Below, piece after piece: positions 11,652 to 23,892 of a DNA stretch of 64,000 bases. Position 1 is the stretch's first letter; each line of letters starts with the position of its first letter. The notes beneath the pieces were generated by a model. It had not been told where the DNA came from. It saw only the letters and a program-made list of their open reading frames with translations, and did no database searches. The position numbers and the translations under genes are program-made. This DNA comes from Lepeophtheirus salmonis (lineage: Eukaryota > Arthropoda > Copepoda > Siphonostomatoida > Caligidae): NCBI RefSeq assembly GCF_016086655.4, contig NC_052136.2, positions 51,638,492 to 51,702,491 on the forward strand, written 5' to 3'.

Positions 11652-12350
11652 CGAAAGTGTTCTGAACAGTTTCCGACCTCGACGTGAAAATGGCAGCACT
11701 CGTAGATAAAAGTTAGTGACATCCAAGGTTAATAGAAATACAAAGTTATACCATAACACTTTTCGTACAAATGTTTGACTTCCACCACGTTTTTTAATAG
11801 TGACGTCAACGATTATAACCGTTACCAAGAGTAGTATAAATCACCTTCCTTGACTGTTACTGTTAAAGTACCGCTGTTATACTCTAGACATTATATTGTC
11901 TATCTTGCTCAGCATTCGGTACGGTACGTCAAATTGAAAATTCTAGCAAGCTCGATTATAAATGGAATAACCTTGTATTTATATTAACCTTGGTCACATC
12001 TATCTAGTATCTGTTGACAGTAACTCACCAAAGTTTCAGCCATTTTAGACGCTCAGTTGTTATTTAATAGTCGTTTGAGTGAGTTCATGTAAGGGTTTTT
12101 GTGAAAATGGAAAAATAACAAGTATCCCTCTGTGTAGGTGCAAAATAAATACAAGTTTTGGCCTTTGTGAGTAATTATTTTTGGGAAGAAAAAAAAAACA
12201 AGTATTAATTGGACGGGTTACCGAGATAGGGGCTTCACTGGGAGAAGTTTGTAGAGTTACAAGGAGACTATGTTGAAAATAAAAACAAAAAATATTCAGA
12301 AAATATATTATATATCTTTGTTAAGTCAGAAACTTTTCAGAACAACCTTG
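11652..12350 (+). mobile_element. Deleted mariner copy interrupted by a hAT MITE
   Basis: TA at 11650-11651 and 12351-12352 flank inverted ends (left CGAAAGTGTTCTGAACAG; right CTTTTCAGAACAACCTTG). The interior matches the mariner copy at 7596: GAAAATGGAAAAA start region near 12105, then the C-terminal KFVELQGDYVEN near 12240-12280. Most of the transposase is gone. A 269-bp insertion sits at 11724-11992, and without it the copy would be about 420 bp. Confidence 0.85.
11724..11992 (+). mobile_element. hAT-type MITE nested in mariner
   Basis: The 269-bp element has inverted ends CAAGGTTAATAGAAATAC and the inverse of GTATTTATATTAACCTTG. It is bordered by the 8-bp duplication GTSACATC (11716-11723 GTGACATC, 11993-12000 GTCACATC). 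The uninterrupted site is seen in sister mariner copies (AGTCACATCTAT), so both ends are defined. There is no coding capacity. Confidence 0.85.
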
Positions 12351-12352
12351 TA

Positions 12353-13079
12353 TGTACAGATGTTGATTGTTTTAACCAACAAACCGATACCCTCTCCAAA
12401 TCAATGAATTATTGCTTCTTTCAAAAAATGTAATTTCTCAAACTTCTTTTAAAGGAAAAAATCAAAAATCTAAGCCCTTTCTCCCCCAAGAAAAATTATA
12501 TATATATAATCCTTTGGACGCACCTGTAAATAGTTGCATATGCTTGGAAAATTATAGACAGAAGATATTTAAATATACATATTTCAAATTATACTCTAGA
12601 TCAGAGATTCTCAAACGATGTCATATTTTTTTACATGTCGGCTCCTTAAAACATTTTAGACGGCTAACGAACCCTATTATTATAAATGAATAACATTATA
12701 TCCTAACTAGCACGAACACGCTATCTTAAAGATAGCCTATGAAAAGTTAAATTAATTTATGTTAAAAGTCTAAACTAAATCGATTTACTATAATCCATAT
12801 TAAATAATACGTAAATTGCTTTTGTAAAACCCCTTGTACCTATACAATATGTTTTGTGGTTTTTGTCCATTTGATGTAAAAATAATCAAATCTGCACTCC
12901 TTTTTCACTTTTGACATGACCATGTAAAAATACTAATTTTGGTCAATATAAAGCAATTTTTTCAATGTTTGACCTTATGATTTATTTATTGTTATTGCCA
13001 TTGATAATTTGTCACGTTCCTTCTTCAACCAATATTGAAGATACATACTAAGATTAATTCAATCATCCTCGTCCCAATT
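12353..13079. other. Intergenic, no gene seen
   Basis: Contains CAGAGATTCTCAAACGATG at 12605, which resembles a hAT end, but no partner was found. The 12412-12693 frame crosses it and is not a gene. Confidence 0.45.
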
Positions 13080-13430
13080 CCCTTATTAAACTCGCATTTA
13101 ATATACGTTCTCTCTTTTTCTGTTACTTCAATAATTTTTAATTGTTGTATTTTCTGGTGCATTTTCGAATCCACTACTCATACCTTAAAAAGACTTTGAG
13201 ACATGGGAAATCGAGTTTGTTTATGAAACAAATCAAATTTGCCCTCCATAGCCCAGAAATTTGATCAGATAAGAATTAAACATAGTCTTACGTACATAAC
13301 TCAAAATTCTGAACAACTTTTCTTTTATGTTTAAAGTCTGCATCTGTCTCCGTTTTGAAATAAATGCGTTTATATCATTGTCTTTCTATACGGGACGAAC
13401 ATTCCACACAAACACATAAATTATTTTAAT
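13080..13430 (+). repeat. Dispersed repeat, copy 1
   Basis: Shares with 56150-56560, in order: TACCTTAAAAAGACTTT, GACATGGGAAATCGA, GCCCAGAAAT, GAATTAAACATAG, AACTTTTCTTTTATG and TCCGTTTTGAAATAAATG. Noncoding, class unknown. Confidence 0.55.
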
Positions 13431-14817
13431 ACTATGTAGGATATTTATTTAGAAAAGTTCTATAGAAAAAAATATCCAGTATTCCCAGTTTTTAGAACCA
13501 CGGCTCGGATATTAAACTCCTGTATTCTACACTCAAACTCTTTGGAATATTTGTGTATTTTTTTCAAACTCTCAACTTTTCTCAAAATATTTGCGGAGAG
13601 GACATTCGACTATAAAATAAATATTGTTTTTGTAAGATCTTCACCGCAGTAAAAGAACCATAATTAATTAACTAAATTTCAATTATTACAATACTATTGT
13701 TTATAAGTAATTGGGCTCCTTTATACTAGAAGCAAAACAATGCTAGAAAAAGTTTATCTTTTAATACTTATAAGTACTTAAATATTACATTTTTTTGAAA
13801 GTTTATTTGATAATTTTTTGGATATACTAATGGGAGAGATTAATTATTATTCTTTGTGGTATGTGTTAATTAGGATACGTACAATTACTATTTCACTCTA
13901 ATGTGGACTACAAATTATTAGATATATATCTAACAAAAATTTGAGTCATTATAATTAGTATAAGTTGATTCAGTTTTGATGATAAAATACAGGTATAAGG
14001 CATTTCTTTAGATATCACCAATGATGTCAATACGGTAGTCCTTTAATTTGTAATTGGTAGTGTAAAGAAGGAATTTTATTTTCCTTAGTAGTTGTCATTA
14101 TTATTTAATTCCTGAGTAGTGAACATTATATTCTAAATAGATTCAATTATATTCAAAACCTGTTGGAACGTTCGTGTGGGCTCATAAAAGACGGAACGTT
14201 ACCGTGAGGATTTGTTGCGGAGTTGTAATTGTAAGTCCTTTTTGGACTCAGAGTAAAATTGGGGATCGACATTGGAGTAATTCTAGCAAATGTCATTGTT
14301 TATATCCTTTTTTCCTTTCTCTCTTGCCATAGCTGATTGGTGCTGATCTAATGAAACGTTATGAGCATTATTCTTTCTCAAATTGTTAGGGTTACCATGT
14401 TGATTTCCGGTTTCTTTTTTTTTAAATGCACATTCCACACTGGAATATTTGAACTTTGAAGATCACCACATGGTTCTAAATAATTTTGCTGCGAACATTT
14501 CTGGTGCTTTTGATTTTTCAGATGACATTTTTGCATTTTGTTTATGTTTTTATATAATAAGGTTTGTACTTTACCATTAGTTTTTACTGTTAAAACAATT
14601 CTTTTTTTCTACCGATGGGCTTTCTTAAATTTATTCAAGTCACTACTAAGAATATATCTTTGATAATGAAGCACTAGTAAATGAGTTTTTTCGAAATACA
14701 TTCATAATTCCGGTTCCGTGACTTCTTTTTACTTCTATATTTCCCCTTAATTTTCTTTTTTTCGTTTTCGTCAATAACTGAGACAGCATTACTTTTAAAA
14801 TTAAAGTTTAAAAATAG
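13431..14817. other. Intergenic, no gene seen
   Basis: AT-rich, no repeat ends recognised apart from weak similarity between GGATTTGTTGCGGAGTTG (14199) and GGATCTCTTGCGGAGTTATA near 44560. Confidence 0.45.
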
Positions 14818-15082
14818 AAAAGGGCGGCAAAAATGTTTGGAGCAAAATTAGTGGTCACGCATATTTACATAGGTATTATGTTGGATATATCCTAGGACTT
14901 TTTGCCGAATCAGCCCCCCCCCCTTCCGTCTCTTCTTTATATATCGGCCCGATTTTTTTTATTTTTCAATTACCAATACCTCATTCATTCAGTCCTACGT
15001 CCCGAACCCCTTCACTCATAGGGTTAAAGAGTGGATAGACAAAAATGAGTAGTTTTTTTTGGTTTTTTTAAACTTATACAGA

Positions 15083-15484
15083 ATGGACTTATCTGGATTA
15101 GAAGTTTGTAATGTAAAAATTTATCTCCGTTCAAGAGCCTTTATTTTGTGTATTATACATATTCCTACTACAAAAAATGAACGAGTAACAAACCAAACGC
15201 GAAAGTGTCCACTTGTTGTCCCAGTAAGCCAAAAGTACATCGCTAAGATTGTCAACGTCAATATCAGCACAGTACCACTTATTCAACATGCTAGAAACGT
15301 TGGTTTGGACACCGAAAGGTCTCTTGAAAGTCGTGGCTATAACAAGAAGAGAGATGAAACTACCATGAACAGAATATCACAAAGGTGTGTACCTGCTTTA
15401 GGGTCAGAATTGAGGCCTGTTGATGTCATATTGAATGATAAAGCTTCTGTACAACACCTCTCAGTCTCCAAACAAAGTTATTAA
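15083..15484 (+). pseudogene. Tc1-like transposase N-terminal fragment
   Basis: The open frame contains a helix-turn-helix region, SQKYIAKIVNVNISTVPLIQ, followed by a RSLESRGYNKKRDETTMNRI stretch, the 'SGxxNKKR' linker of Tc1-type transposases. No DDE core follows. Related non-coding sequences lie on both sides in the same orientation (14818-14880 and 15858-15912, sharing GTCACGCATATTTACATA), probably remains of one or more related elements. Confidence 0.65.
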
Positions 15485-15920
15485 AAAATCCTAAATAATA
15501 ACAGGTTACAAGAACTTAATTCAATATTTCTCTGACCACTCATTTCAGCCGAAGAAAAAGATAAATGATAGCTAGAACGTTTAATAATAATTTTAGCCTC
15601 CGACTGAAAAACTTCAGGTACCTTGTCTCTTTGAAAAGAGTCTACGTCAAACCCTCAGGAAATTGAAATGACGTAATTAGTAACTACGCCATTTCAGCTG
15701 TTGTAGTTACCATAAAAAACTGATAAGTACCGTCCTAGGACTGACAAAGTTTATTAGGACCGCACTGGCTGGACTGTACTCTTTTTAGGCCGATGCAACA
15801 CTAACTGCCATACAACATTAAAGTATAAAGGTAAAGTTCGAGTCTATAATATAAACATAAAAAGGTGGCAAATATGTCACGTGGAAAAATTAAGAGTCAC
15901 GCATATTTACATAGATATAT

Positions 15921-16127
15921 AGTTAGTGGTATTGAAACTCGGTCCAAAGTCAAACTTTTTTTTCGGTTTTTGTCTTAAGTGATTTTTTCTAGACCAATGT
16001 TGTTTTTTTTTAAATTGTTCATAGGCAACTAATTTCCTCACTTTAAAAAAAAGAGATAATTTTATGAAATTTGACTCTAAAAAAAAGTTTTAATTTATAA
16101 TGGTGTAAGACCGAAATCCAACCCTAG
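15921..16127 (+). repeat. Short GACCG-family copy (~207 bp)
   Basis: Begins TAGTGGTATTGAAACTCGG and ends GACCGAAATCCAACCCTAG, roughly inverted ends. Noncoding. Confidence 0.5.
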
Positions 16128-18724
16128 TAGTTTTTCTTTAGAAATGTTATTATATTTCAACTTTCTACCAATTGATTCTAATATCGATTCAGAGCAATGC
16201 AATTTAAACTAATGATTCTACGAATAGATAAACAAGATATAACTGCATTGCCGTATTGTTATTGTCTAGAAAACCAGGCACGAAGGGATGCATATTTACA
16301 CAGACACTTATACACTATCTAAGACGACTTCTAAGTGTGGAAGGAAGGAGCACAATAAAAGTCGTCTTGTTACGTAATTTATTTTATCAAAAAAAAGAGA
16401 CTTTTTTATATACAAAATTTATAAAGACTTAATCTCTTCCATGTAGGTGAAAATTAATTTGTTAGCTTGTATTGTGTTGTATGTGTATATATTCACATAA
16501 GCAGCAGCACCTGTGCATGGGAATATGTACAGCTGTAATTAATTCTCCTTTGATAGATATATGCTAAGTACTAAGTACGTACAATATACATCTGATAGAA
16601 TAGGTGAGGCACAATCTGATTACAAATAGGGTTGACGTCATTGCCCGGAGTTATTTGGTATCAATGAACATACAATTTTCCTTTAATAACCAGAGGATAA
16701 CCCCCCCCAACAAATCTTTGATGTTACCCTCCTCCGTATTTCATGAGTACCTCACACGGAGCTACTCACTAAATTAGTGATGTGTTACGAGAAAAACATT
16801 TAAATTGGTACTCGAGTTTTATAAAGTAAATAAAAAAAAGACAAGAAAAACTCGACTCGTGGGCATTAAAAGCCGAGAGTTACTCGAAACTCGTCAAAAG
16901 CTCTGAACTTGTCAAATTCTAGTAATCGGTCAAAACCTCGGAACTCACATAAAACTGGGGATTCTCTGTTTTTCTTTTTCGAGCCGATTATAACATGTAA
17001 ATCTTCCTAGAGTGTCTTCCTTCTCCGATAAATTTAGAATCTATGTATTCCAAGAGGAGACTTCCGGTCTCGGTTCTTTTTAATAAATAATCAGTTTGGT
17101 AGCAGATACTTAAAACAATGAGCGTTACTAGAAAATTCGGGAGCAGGAAATGATATTCCATACAAACAGGGCCGCAGCTAGCTTATACGAAGAGTGCGTA
17201 GTGCGCCAAGTTCCAATAGGGGTCCTGAAAAATTGTATAAAGGGGGCCTCAAATTAAAATATATTAGTGTCGGGGGGAGTTTTGCATAGTGAAATATGGG
17301 AAACCCTAGCTTAAGAAATATTATAGGACACTGACTAGCTTAGTAGAGGACCTGTATACATAATCTACTGCACCCATTTCCTCTTTTATTTACACTGACT
17401 GGTGCCAAAAAAACCTTTACCAGATCCATTACAAGCCCTTTGCAATTTGGAACTCAGAGACAACTGTATCACCTTAGCAACGTAAAAAAAATAATTGGAA
17501 AACGGCCTTGTGTAATTACACAAAAAAATCTCAAAAATTGACTTATTGAATAAAGCTAATTTATTTTTTATAATATATATTTTATATTCATTATATATTC
17601 TATATAGGAACAAAAGCACAAGAACCGAGACCGATAAACAATAAACGATAAATTGTGATCTCAGTTCGACCTTGTCGGTTCTAATTCTAGCAGTTCAAGA
17701 ACCGCTAGAACTGTAAGACTGCCAAGGGCACAACCTTGTTCAAATCTGATTTTCACTCTACCAACTACAAATTCGTCTGGCGTGTTCCATGAAATTTAAG
17801 CATGAACACAATCCCCATTCCTCTTGCAGCATTTCAGTAGTACGCTATTAACTTTGTTATCTTTTGTTGAAATAGTAGTTACATCTTCAAATGAATTTTT
17901 TGTTTAAAATTTGAATATGTATTTGAGAAATAGTAATTATTAAGAATTTTATGATGAGGAAAGTTGAATGGTGAACAACCCTGCTTATCTATTTGAATTT
18001 CTAGTTGAACCACAAGATCGGGAAATTGGAAACCTTGCATATATCATACCAGTTATACTAGGTTTTAATTATAATTATGGAAATAATTCCGAACAATCTC
18101 ATTAGTATAAGGGAAAGGGGTGAAAATAACATTGCTTAGAATTTTTTACTAGATCTAAGAAGAATAAAATATTGTGATTCATAGTCTATGCAGCATAAAT
18201 ATAAAAGTTTCTGTAGTCATCAGCACGACTTCAATCGAACGTTACTTAGTATACATCAATGAAGTCACTTCAAATTATTTTATAAACAATAATACTTTAT
18301 AGCTATCAGTCTATGAATATGTCCAAAAAAAAAAAGTTGTCTGGGCCTCCAAAAAAAAAAAAAAAAAAATGCTTGATCGAAAAGCAGCTGTGATTCTGAT
18401 CAAGGTTTCAAAAAGTGTATCCATTGTTTCAATAACTCTTTTAAAAAAATGATTTTTGATTAACGATTTTTTAGTGATCAAAAAGTGTCGTTTTTTTTTT
18501 TTTTTTTTAGAAACTCGAAAGTACTAATCCAGCAAAATTCTGCTCGCAGCACATCACTGCACTCAATACGTTCTCTCCTCAAGAATTGCAAAGCCTCATC
18601 TAAAGTCACATTTATTTTGTTATATTTTATATAAAGTACTTCCCTTTTTTCTTTTTTAATATAAGTTGAACTAAACGAAAGCAAGATTTCATTCAATTTA
18701 TATAATATATCATACTCCCTTTTT
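16128..18724. other. Intergenic, no gene seen
   Basis: Holds the 16321 hairpin, a hAT-like half end at 17168 (CAGGGCCGCAGCTAGC) and degenerate GACCG-family sequence at 17615-17720. A poly-A run near 18351 and a poly-T run near 18490 are also present. Confidence 0.45.
16321..16368. repeat. Hairpin with 10-bp exact stem
   Basis: AAGACGACTT (16321-16330) pairs exactly with AAGTCGTCTT (16359-16368) across a 28-base loop. Intergenic. Confidence 0.5.
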
Positions 18725-18726
18725 TA

Positions 18727-18965
18727 TGAGGGTAGTCTGAAATGTTTGCAACCTCAACGTGAAGATGGAAGCTAGTCACATCTGTTGATACTTACTCACC
18801 AAAAGTTTCAGGGTTTTTTTGACACGCAGTTGTTATGTAACAGTTGTTTGAGTGAGTTGATGTGAGTGTTTATTTGAAAATGGACAAAATCAAGTCTCGC
18901 TCTGTTGGGGTAGTTGAGGCGCAATAAACACAGGGTTTGGAGCGCGTTAATTACTGTAGATGACA
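18727..18965 (+). mobile_element. Mariner 5' fragment
   Basis: It begins after TA (18725-18726) with TGAGGGTAGTCTGAAATG, matching the left end of the 7596 copy, and continues through the shared leader to MDKIKSRSV (ATG near 18880). A matching right end is not visible downstream. Confidence 0.7.
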
Positions 18966-19568
18966 CTTCGATACACTATTAAATGCCCATACAAAAATAC
19001 AGTCAAAACAGTGGACTGTAAAGATTTCAGTCAAATGAAGAAGCATTCACCTTCGTGGAGAATATATTGTACTGGTATTTGAACCAGGAAGCACTATATA
19101 CGTTATACAGTGCACCCCTTGACGTTTTTCCATATATATTGCATAAGAACATTTGTTTTACTCGATTTAGTGAAATTTTATTAACTCACAGAGTACTCAA
19201 ATTGTATGTATCTAAGGTCACTTATTGAAATGTCCTAATTTCCTTAATGAAACATCCTTTTAGATTGAAGGAAGTAAGAGTTGATGTTATTATAAATAGT
19301 CAGGACTACAACATTGTATTATCATTACAGATTTGTTTCATGTGATTAATCGTGGCTTCGTCTCGATATCTAAACCATTAAAGACTTTGAAGTGATGTAA
19401 CAGATTCTAAAAGTAAGATCCCATACTAGGAACAGGACCGATTTAAATACTCCTTTAAATGCACTTAAGTAGATCTTTCAAATGATGATATATTAGTTGA
19501 GATCAAACTTCTGCTCACCCTTGATATCAGGATGAAGTTAATTCAATTGCACAATGTGACCATATATT
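18966..19568. other. Intergenic, no gene seen
   Basis: Downstream of the mariner fragment; no right-hand mariner end and no ORF found. Confidence 0.45.
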
Positions 19569-20038
19569 CAGAAGCGTCCGTAGTAAGTGTCTGGTGGGGC
19601 TCTATTCTCCCCAAGAAATTAATGAATTTGCTTGTTACTAGAATTTGATTCATCATTCGGGCAAATTAGGGAGCAGAGCAAAAAAAAAATATTTCAAGCT
19701 ATGTACTTTGGAAAAAAATTACATAAAATTTAGTATTTTAAATTTAACTTTTGAAATTTTATTCAAAAAAAAATTATTATTTTTTTGTAATACTGGCTAT
19801 GGATTTTTGAAATTTTTTCCAATTAGCTGTGGATTTTGAAATTTTTTTCCCAAACAAATATAGTTTTCTGTATATCTATGGATTTTTGAAAAAAAATTCT
19901 AAGAATTTTTTTTTTTTTTTAAATGCAAAAATTTATATTAATATATACATATTATTTTAGAAGTTTGTTCCCAAAATTTTAATTTTGGATTTTTTTTTCT
20001 TCAAAAATTTACAAAAAAACAAGCTGTGGACGCCCCTG
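19569..20038 (+). mobile_element. CAGGGGCGTCC-family MITE, near full length
   Basis: Left end CAGAAGCGTCCG, right end TGTGGACGCCCCTG, 470 bp. The body has TCGGGCAAATTAGGGAGCAG, then steps of GGATTTTTGAAATTTTTTCC. hAT-like ends, but I could not confirm an 8-bp duplication. Confidence 0.6.
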
Positions 20039-22166
20039 ATACTATACTAAGATCTATTTTTAATCCGAAAAAGTCAAGTAATATAAACAATTAATGAAAA
20101 AAACATGATAATATTGTTTATTCTGATGAAACCAGAATTTGTGCTCATCATTTTAATCCTTAGTGCTTGATAATAATTTATTAAATTTAAAAAACTTACT
20201 TTTGGGATTATATTTAGTAAAATATAGCATCTGAAATATCGAATAATTAACTTCTCAGATAATGATATAATTTATTTAAATTTATGTAGTATGAATAACC
20301 AAGACTCGGCCCAAAGACGTCACCAGAACTAGAAAGGTAGATATATTTATTTAATAAATCGGTTGTGCTTGCCCAGCCATTTTACTGTTACCTAACCTTG
20401 TGCTAGTAACATTGTCAAGACTTAAGTTAATATCAGCTGCCTATTATAGGATTTTGGTGGGAGAAAATTAAATTACTCCTATAAAGAGGAGAACCTTCTA
20501 CATTTAAAATAACATTAGTGCAGGGAAAATATTAGAATCATATTTATTTACTTTATTATTGATTTTTAAATGTTAACAAATACACGACTTACTCATTTAC
20601 AAATAACATCATTTGTGTTTCCTTTTCTAATCGCTATACAAGAAAGTGGTTAAATGCCTTTGGGAAATTCGGATTAATATTTAGAAAGTTTTGGAAAAAA
20701 ATTTGACAAAAGATTATTTAGGGTTATGTATTTCCTGAATGTAAGTTTTATTTACTATTTAAGTCTATTTTTAACAAGAAAAAGTGACATTTAATGAATT
20801 TATAAATAAAAAATCCCAGGACAAAATGTAAAAAGAGGTCATGTCCGGGTAACAAGACATTTTGGTTTCATGAATCATTAACTGCAATAATATTTTGAGG
20901 AAAGAGCAGTGTGATACTTTATACTATGAAAAGAGACTTAATTCTTCAATTGCATCCCTTAACAACGTGGCAAACTTTCTCTCGCCTCATAGTTCATTTT
21001 GCGTATATATATACATACTAATGTGAGTACACCTTTTTTGCTTTTTTTCGTTCTATTTTTAACACATCGCTGTCTGAATCACATTGATTAAATCTAGTTT
21101 GTGTCAGATGAGTCATCTAGGTATAGAGATTAATGGAGTTATGGTGATGGTAAAGAGAGTAAATCCTTATTTTCCAGAGTAAGAGAATAAACAATAATTA
21201 ATTAATTAATAATTATATTTAGATGATGATGATATTTGAGTCATTTCTCCTTTGACAAAAGTTCAAATAAGTAATACTCACATCCTCTACTTGTAACCAA
21301 TTATGTAAAGAAAGTTCACTTATTACAAGTCTCTACGACTAAATTCTGGTACAGAGGCAATTGGATCAATCTAGACTGTTTTAAACACGTATTTAAAAGA
21401 ACGTGTACATTAGAGCCCTTTTATTTCCTCTTTTTTTCGAATTGCAATCAAGGGTAGTGCGGAAAAGGTGTCTTATGGAATGAAAATTACCTATGCTAAA
21501 CTACATTGTTCTACAAGGTCATCCTAGGTCTCACATCTCGATGAAATTATGAATAAAGCAAACACTCTTTACTTAGTGAATAAAGATACGCAGAATACAT
21601 TTTTATTTATTTTTCATAAAATAGTTTTGATAGACATTTTTATAACCTATAAACAATATTAAAAAAAAAATTCTTCTAAAATTTTCTTAGTGAGCAAAAT
21701 AAGATAAAAAACTTAGGAAAATATGATGATCCACGCATAGCGCGGAGTTATTAGGCGTCGACGAACAGCAAACAAGTACTGAAAAGCATTTATTGGCATT
21801 GTAAATAGAAACACAAACTTACTTCTTTTTTTTTCGTTCATGCAAAACAAAATATGGGGAATAATTTCGTCAAAAAAATTACCCTCGATAAATTGATCAC
21901 TTTTGCAAATATTACAAAAGTTATGTTATAAAATGTATCGTAAATTGAACATAATATATGGTATTTAAAGTGTCGAAAATTGAATTGTAATGTGGCATTT
22001 CTTCTTAAAAGTTGAAAATTAACGTTTGATGAAAAAAAGATAAAAAATTGAAAAATATGACCCCGTCTTAGCCTGACCAAGTTCAAAAGAGGCACTCATG
22101 CAAAATTTTAACATCTTAGGTTCAACGGTGTTGGCAACCATAAAGGACACGCACATAGAATATATA
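20039..22166. other. Intergenic, no gene seen
   Basis: Contains a fragment at 20600-20640 (TTCCTTTTCTAATCGCTATA) inverse to the 28610 repeat end, and an ATTA tandem near 21196. The minus frame at 21838-22095 is not recognised. Confidence 0.45.
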
Positions 22167-23109
22167 CGGTATTAGGTAACTTCGTATAAGGAGAGTTCGT
22201 ATAAAACATTTTGGCATAAATTTATGAGAAAACGGGGCATATACTTCATGAATTGTCATTTTATACTAAGAATGTTGGGAGTGTTTTCGAGTACCAGCAA
22301 TAATACTAAGAGCCCCTTATAACCCCCCTCCTAAAGCGAATGTTGGAGGTGTTTTGGGTACCGCCGGATCCCAAAACGGAATGCAACCCAACGCTGATAC
22401 TTGAAGAAACTACTACGTGATCCTTATATCGCCCAATCGTACCCCTAATGTTGGGGGTGTTTTCAGGTACCACCAGATCCCAAAACGGGATGCAAACCAC
22501 TGTTGATACTTGAAGAAACTACTAAGAGTGGCAATTCCCTAAATGTACCCCGAATGTTAGGGACGTTTTCTGGTACTGCCAGGTCCCAAAACAGGATGCA
22601 ACCCACCGTCGATATTTGAAGAAACTACTAAGAGTCCCTTATAATCCCCCCCCAATAGTACCTTGAATGTTGGGGATGTTTTTGGGTACTGTTAGGTGCC
22701 CACACAGGATAGAACCAACCGCCAATACTTGAAGAAACTACTAAGAGACCCCCCCATCCACCAATTGTACCCCGAAGATATAGGAAGAACATATAGCAGA
22801 TTATAATTTTAAGCCAATAAGAACCCGAAAACACCACCAAACATTCGAGGTACATTTGGGAGGTTGGGAGGGGCTCTTAATAGTCTTTTAAAGTTCACGA
22901 AAATACCCCCTAAATTCGACGTACAATGGGGGGGTTGTGAGGGGCTCTTAGTAGTTATGCCGGTACCCAAAAACGCCCCCAACATTCGGGGTTAAAAATA
23001 AGGATTCATAAAATCCATTAAGTTTCCTCATAAATTTATACGAAATGTCCTTAAATTGAAATGTTAAATACAAATTGCCCTTATACGAATGTTTTATACA
23101 AAATTACCG
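22167..23109. mobile_element. Foldback element with long inverted ends and an internal minisatellite
   Basis: The arms at about 22167-22262 and 23020-23109 are inverse copies (shared blocks TTCGTATAAGG, TATAAAACATT and ATAAATTTATGAG), with TACGGTA and TACCGTA at the tips and TA on each side. Between them lie five forward units and about two inverted units of a ~108-bp repeat. No ORF of note. The class is unknown; TA flanks would fit a Tc1/mariner-type MITE. Confidence 0.65.
22268..22790 (+). repeat. Minisatellite, ~106-113 bp unit
   Basis: The marker TGAAGAAACTACTA recurs at 22402, 22511, 22617 and 22730 (spacings 109, 106, 113). Each unit also has AATGTTGGGGGTGTTTT, GGTACC and CCCAAAACGGGATGCAACC. 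From about 22830 to 23000 the same blocks appear inverted (AACATTCGAGGTAC, GGGGCTCTTAGTAGT). Confidence 0.85.
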
Positions 23110-23111
23110 TA

Positions 23112-23892
23112 CACCAATATATACATATGTAATAGCTCTTTGTTAAGTATTTGATAAGTTAAACTATTCTGGATTTTCAGCCACACCAGTCGTTAAGTAT
23201 GCAGTTCTATTTTATATATACTTTAAAGACTGTAACCATTCAAAAAATGGATAGTTTGAACATACTAAGCATAACACGTTGCCTGTTTTTGCATCCATAT
23301 TCAGAGTCAATGATTTATTATAATCTATTCAGAAAATAAACAAAATGATAGTAGGTAATATTCAACCTTGTATTAGAGGCCCTTAAAGTCAACATACTAA
23401 ATTGCGTCGAATCGCATATTTTTTTGGCTTCTTGGATACAGATTATTTATGAAAACATATAGAAGCATAAAATAATTATTATTTTTATTATTGAGCATAA
23501 TACAAAAATGATGATGGAAAACATAAGTTGTTAAATATGAAAAAAAGAAAAGAAAAAAAAAGAACAGGTTTTGTGAGTGTGTCTTATTTATGTAAAATTA
23601 AAAATGGCGGATTAGAAAGTTTTCTCCATTTTAAAGACTTTTTGTTTCACTTTGGAAGACGTACAAGATTCAAAGAAGGGTTAGACATCAAGTACTATTT
23701 ATTATTATAAAAATAGTAACATTTACAAAAAATTAGAGATATAAAAGGGGTCTGCAGTTAATTTCCTGTTCTACAAGAGGTTGAGTCATTCAAGTGTACA
23801 TAAACCCTAAAGCACTCCTTCTTATCAAAAATGTACATTCAAAAATAGTGTATCCTATCCTTAAATGAGGCAAAACACTCATCCGTACATAG
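23112..23892. other. Intergenic, no gene seen
   Basis: AT-rich; a short Lys-rich frame at 23528-23710 is low-complexity. Confidence 0.45.

Noticed and set aside
14818..15912. Complete Tc1 element bounded by GTCACGCATATTTACATA copies
   Set aside because: The two flanking copies are in direct, not inverted, orientation, so they cannot be terminal inverted repeats of one element.
17168..17300. hAT element starting CAGGGCCGCAGCTAGC
   Set aside because: Only one end was seen; no inverse partner within several kb.
22268..22790. CRISPR-like array
   Set aside because: The repeated unit is ~108 bp with diverged copies and no short repeat/spacer pattern; the DNA is clearly eukaryotic.
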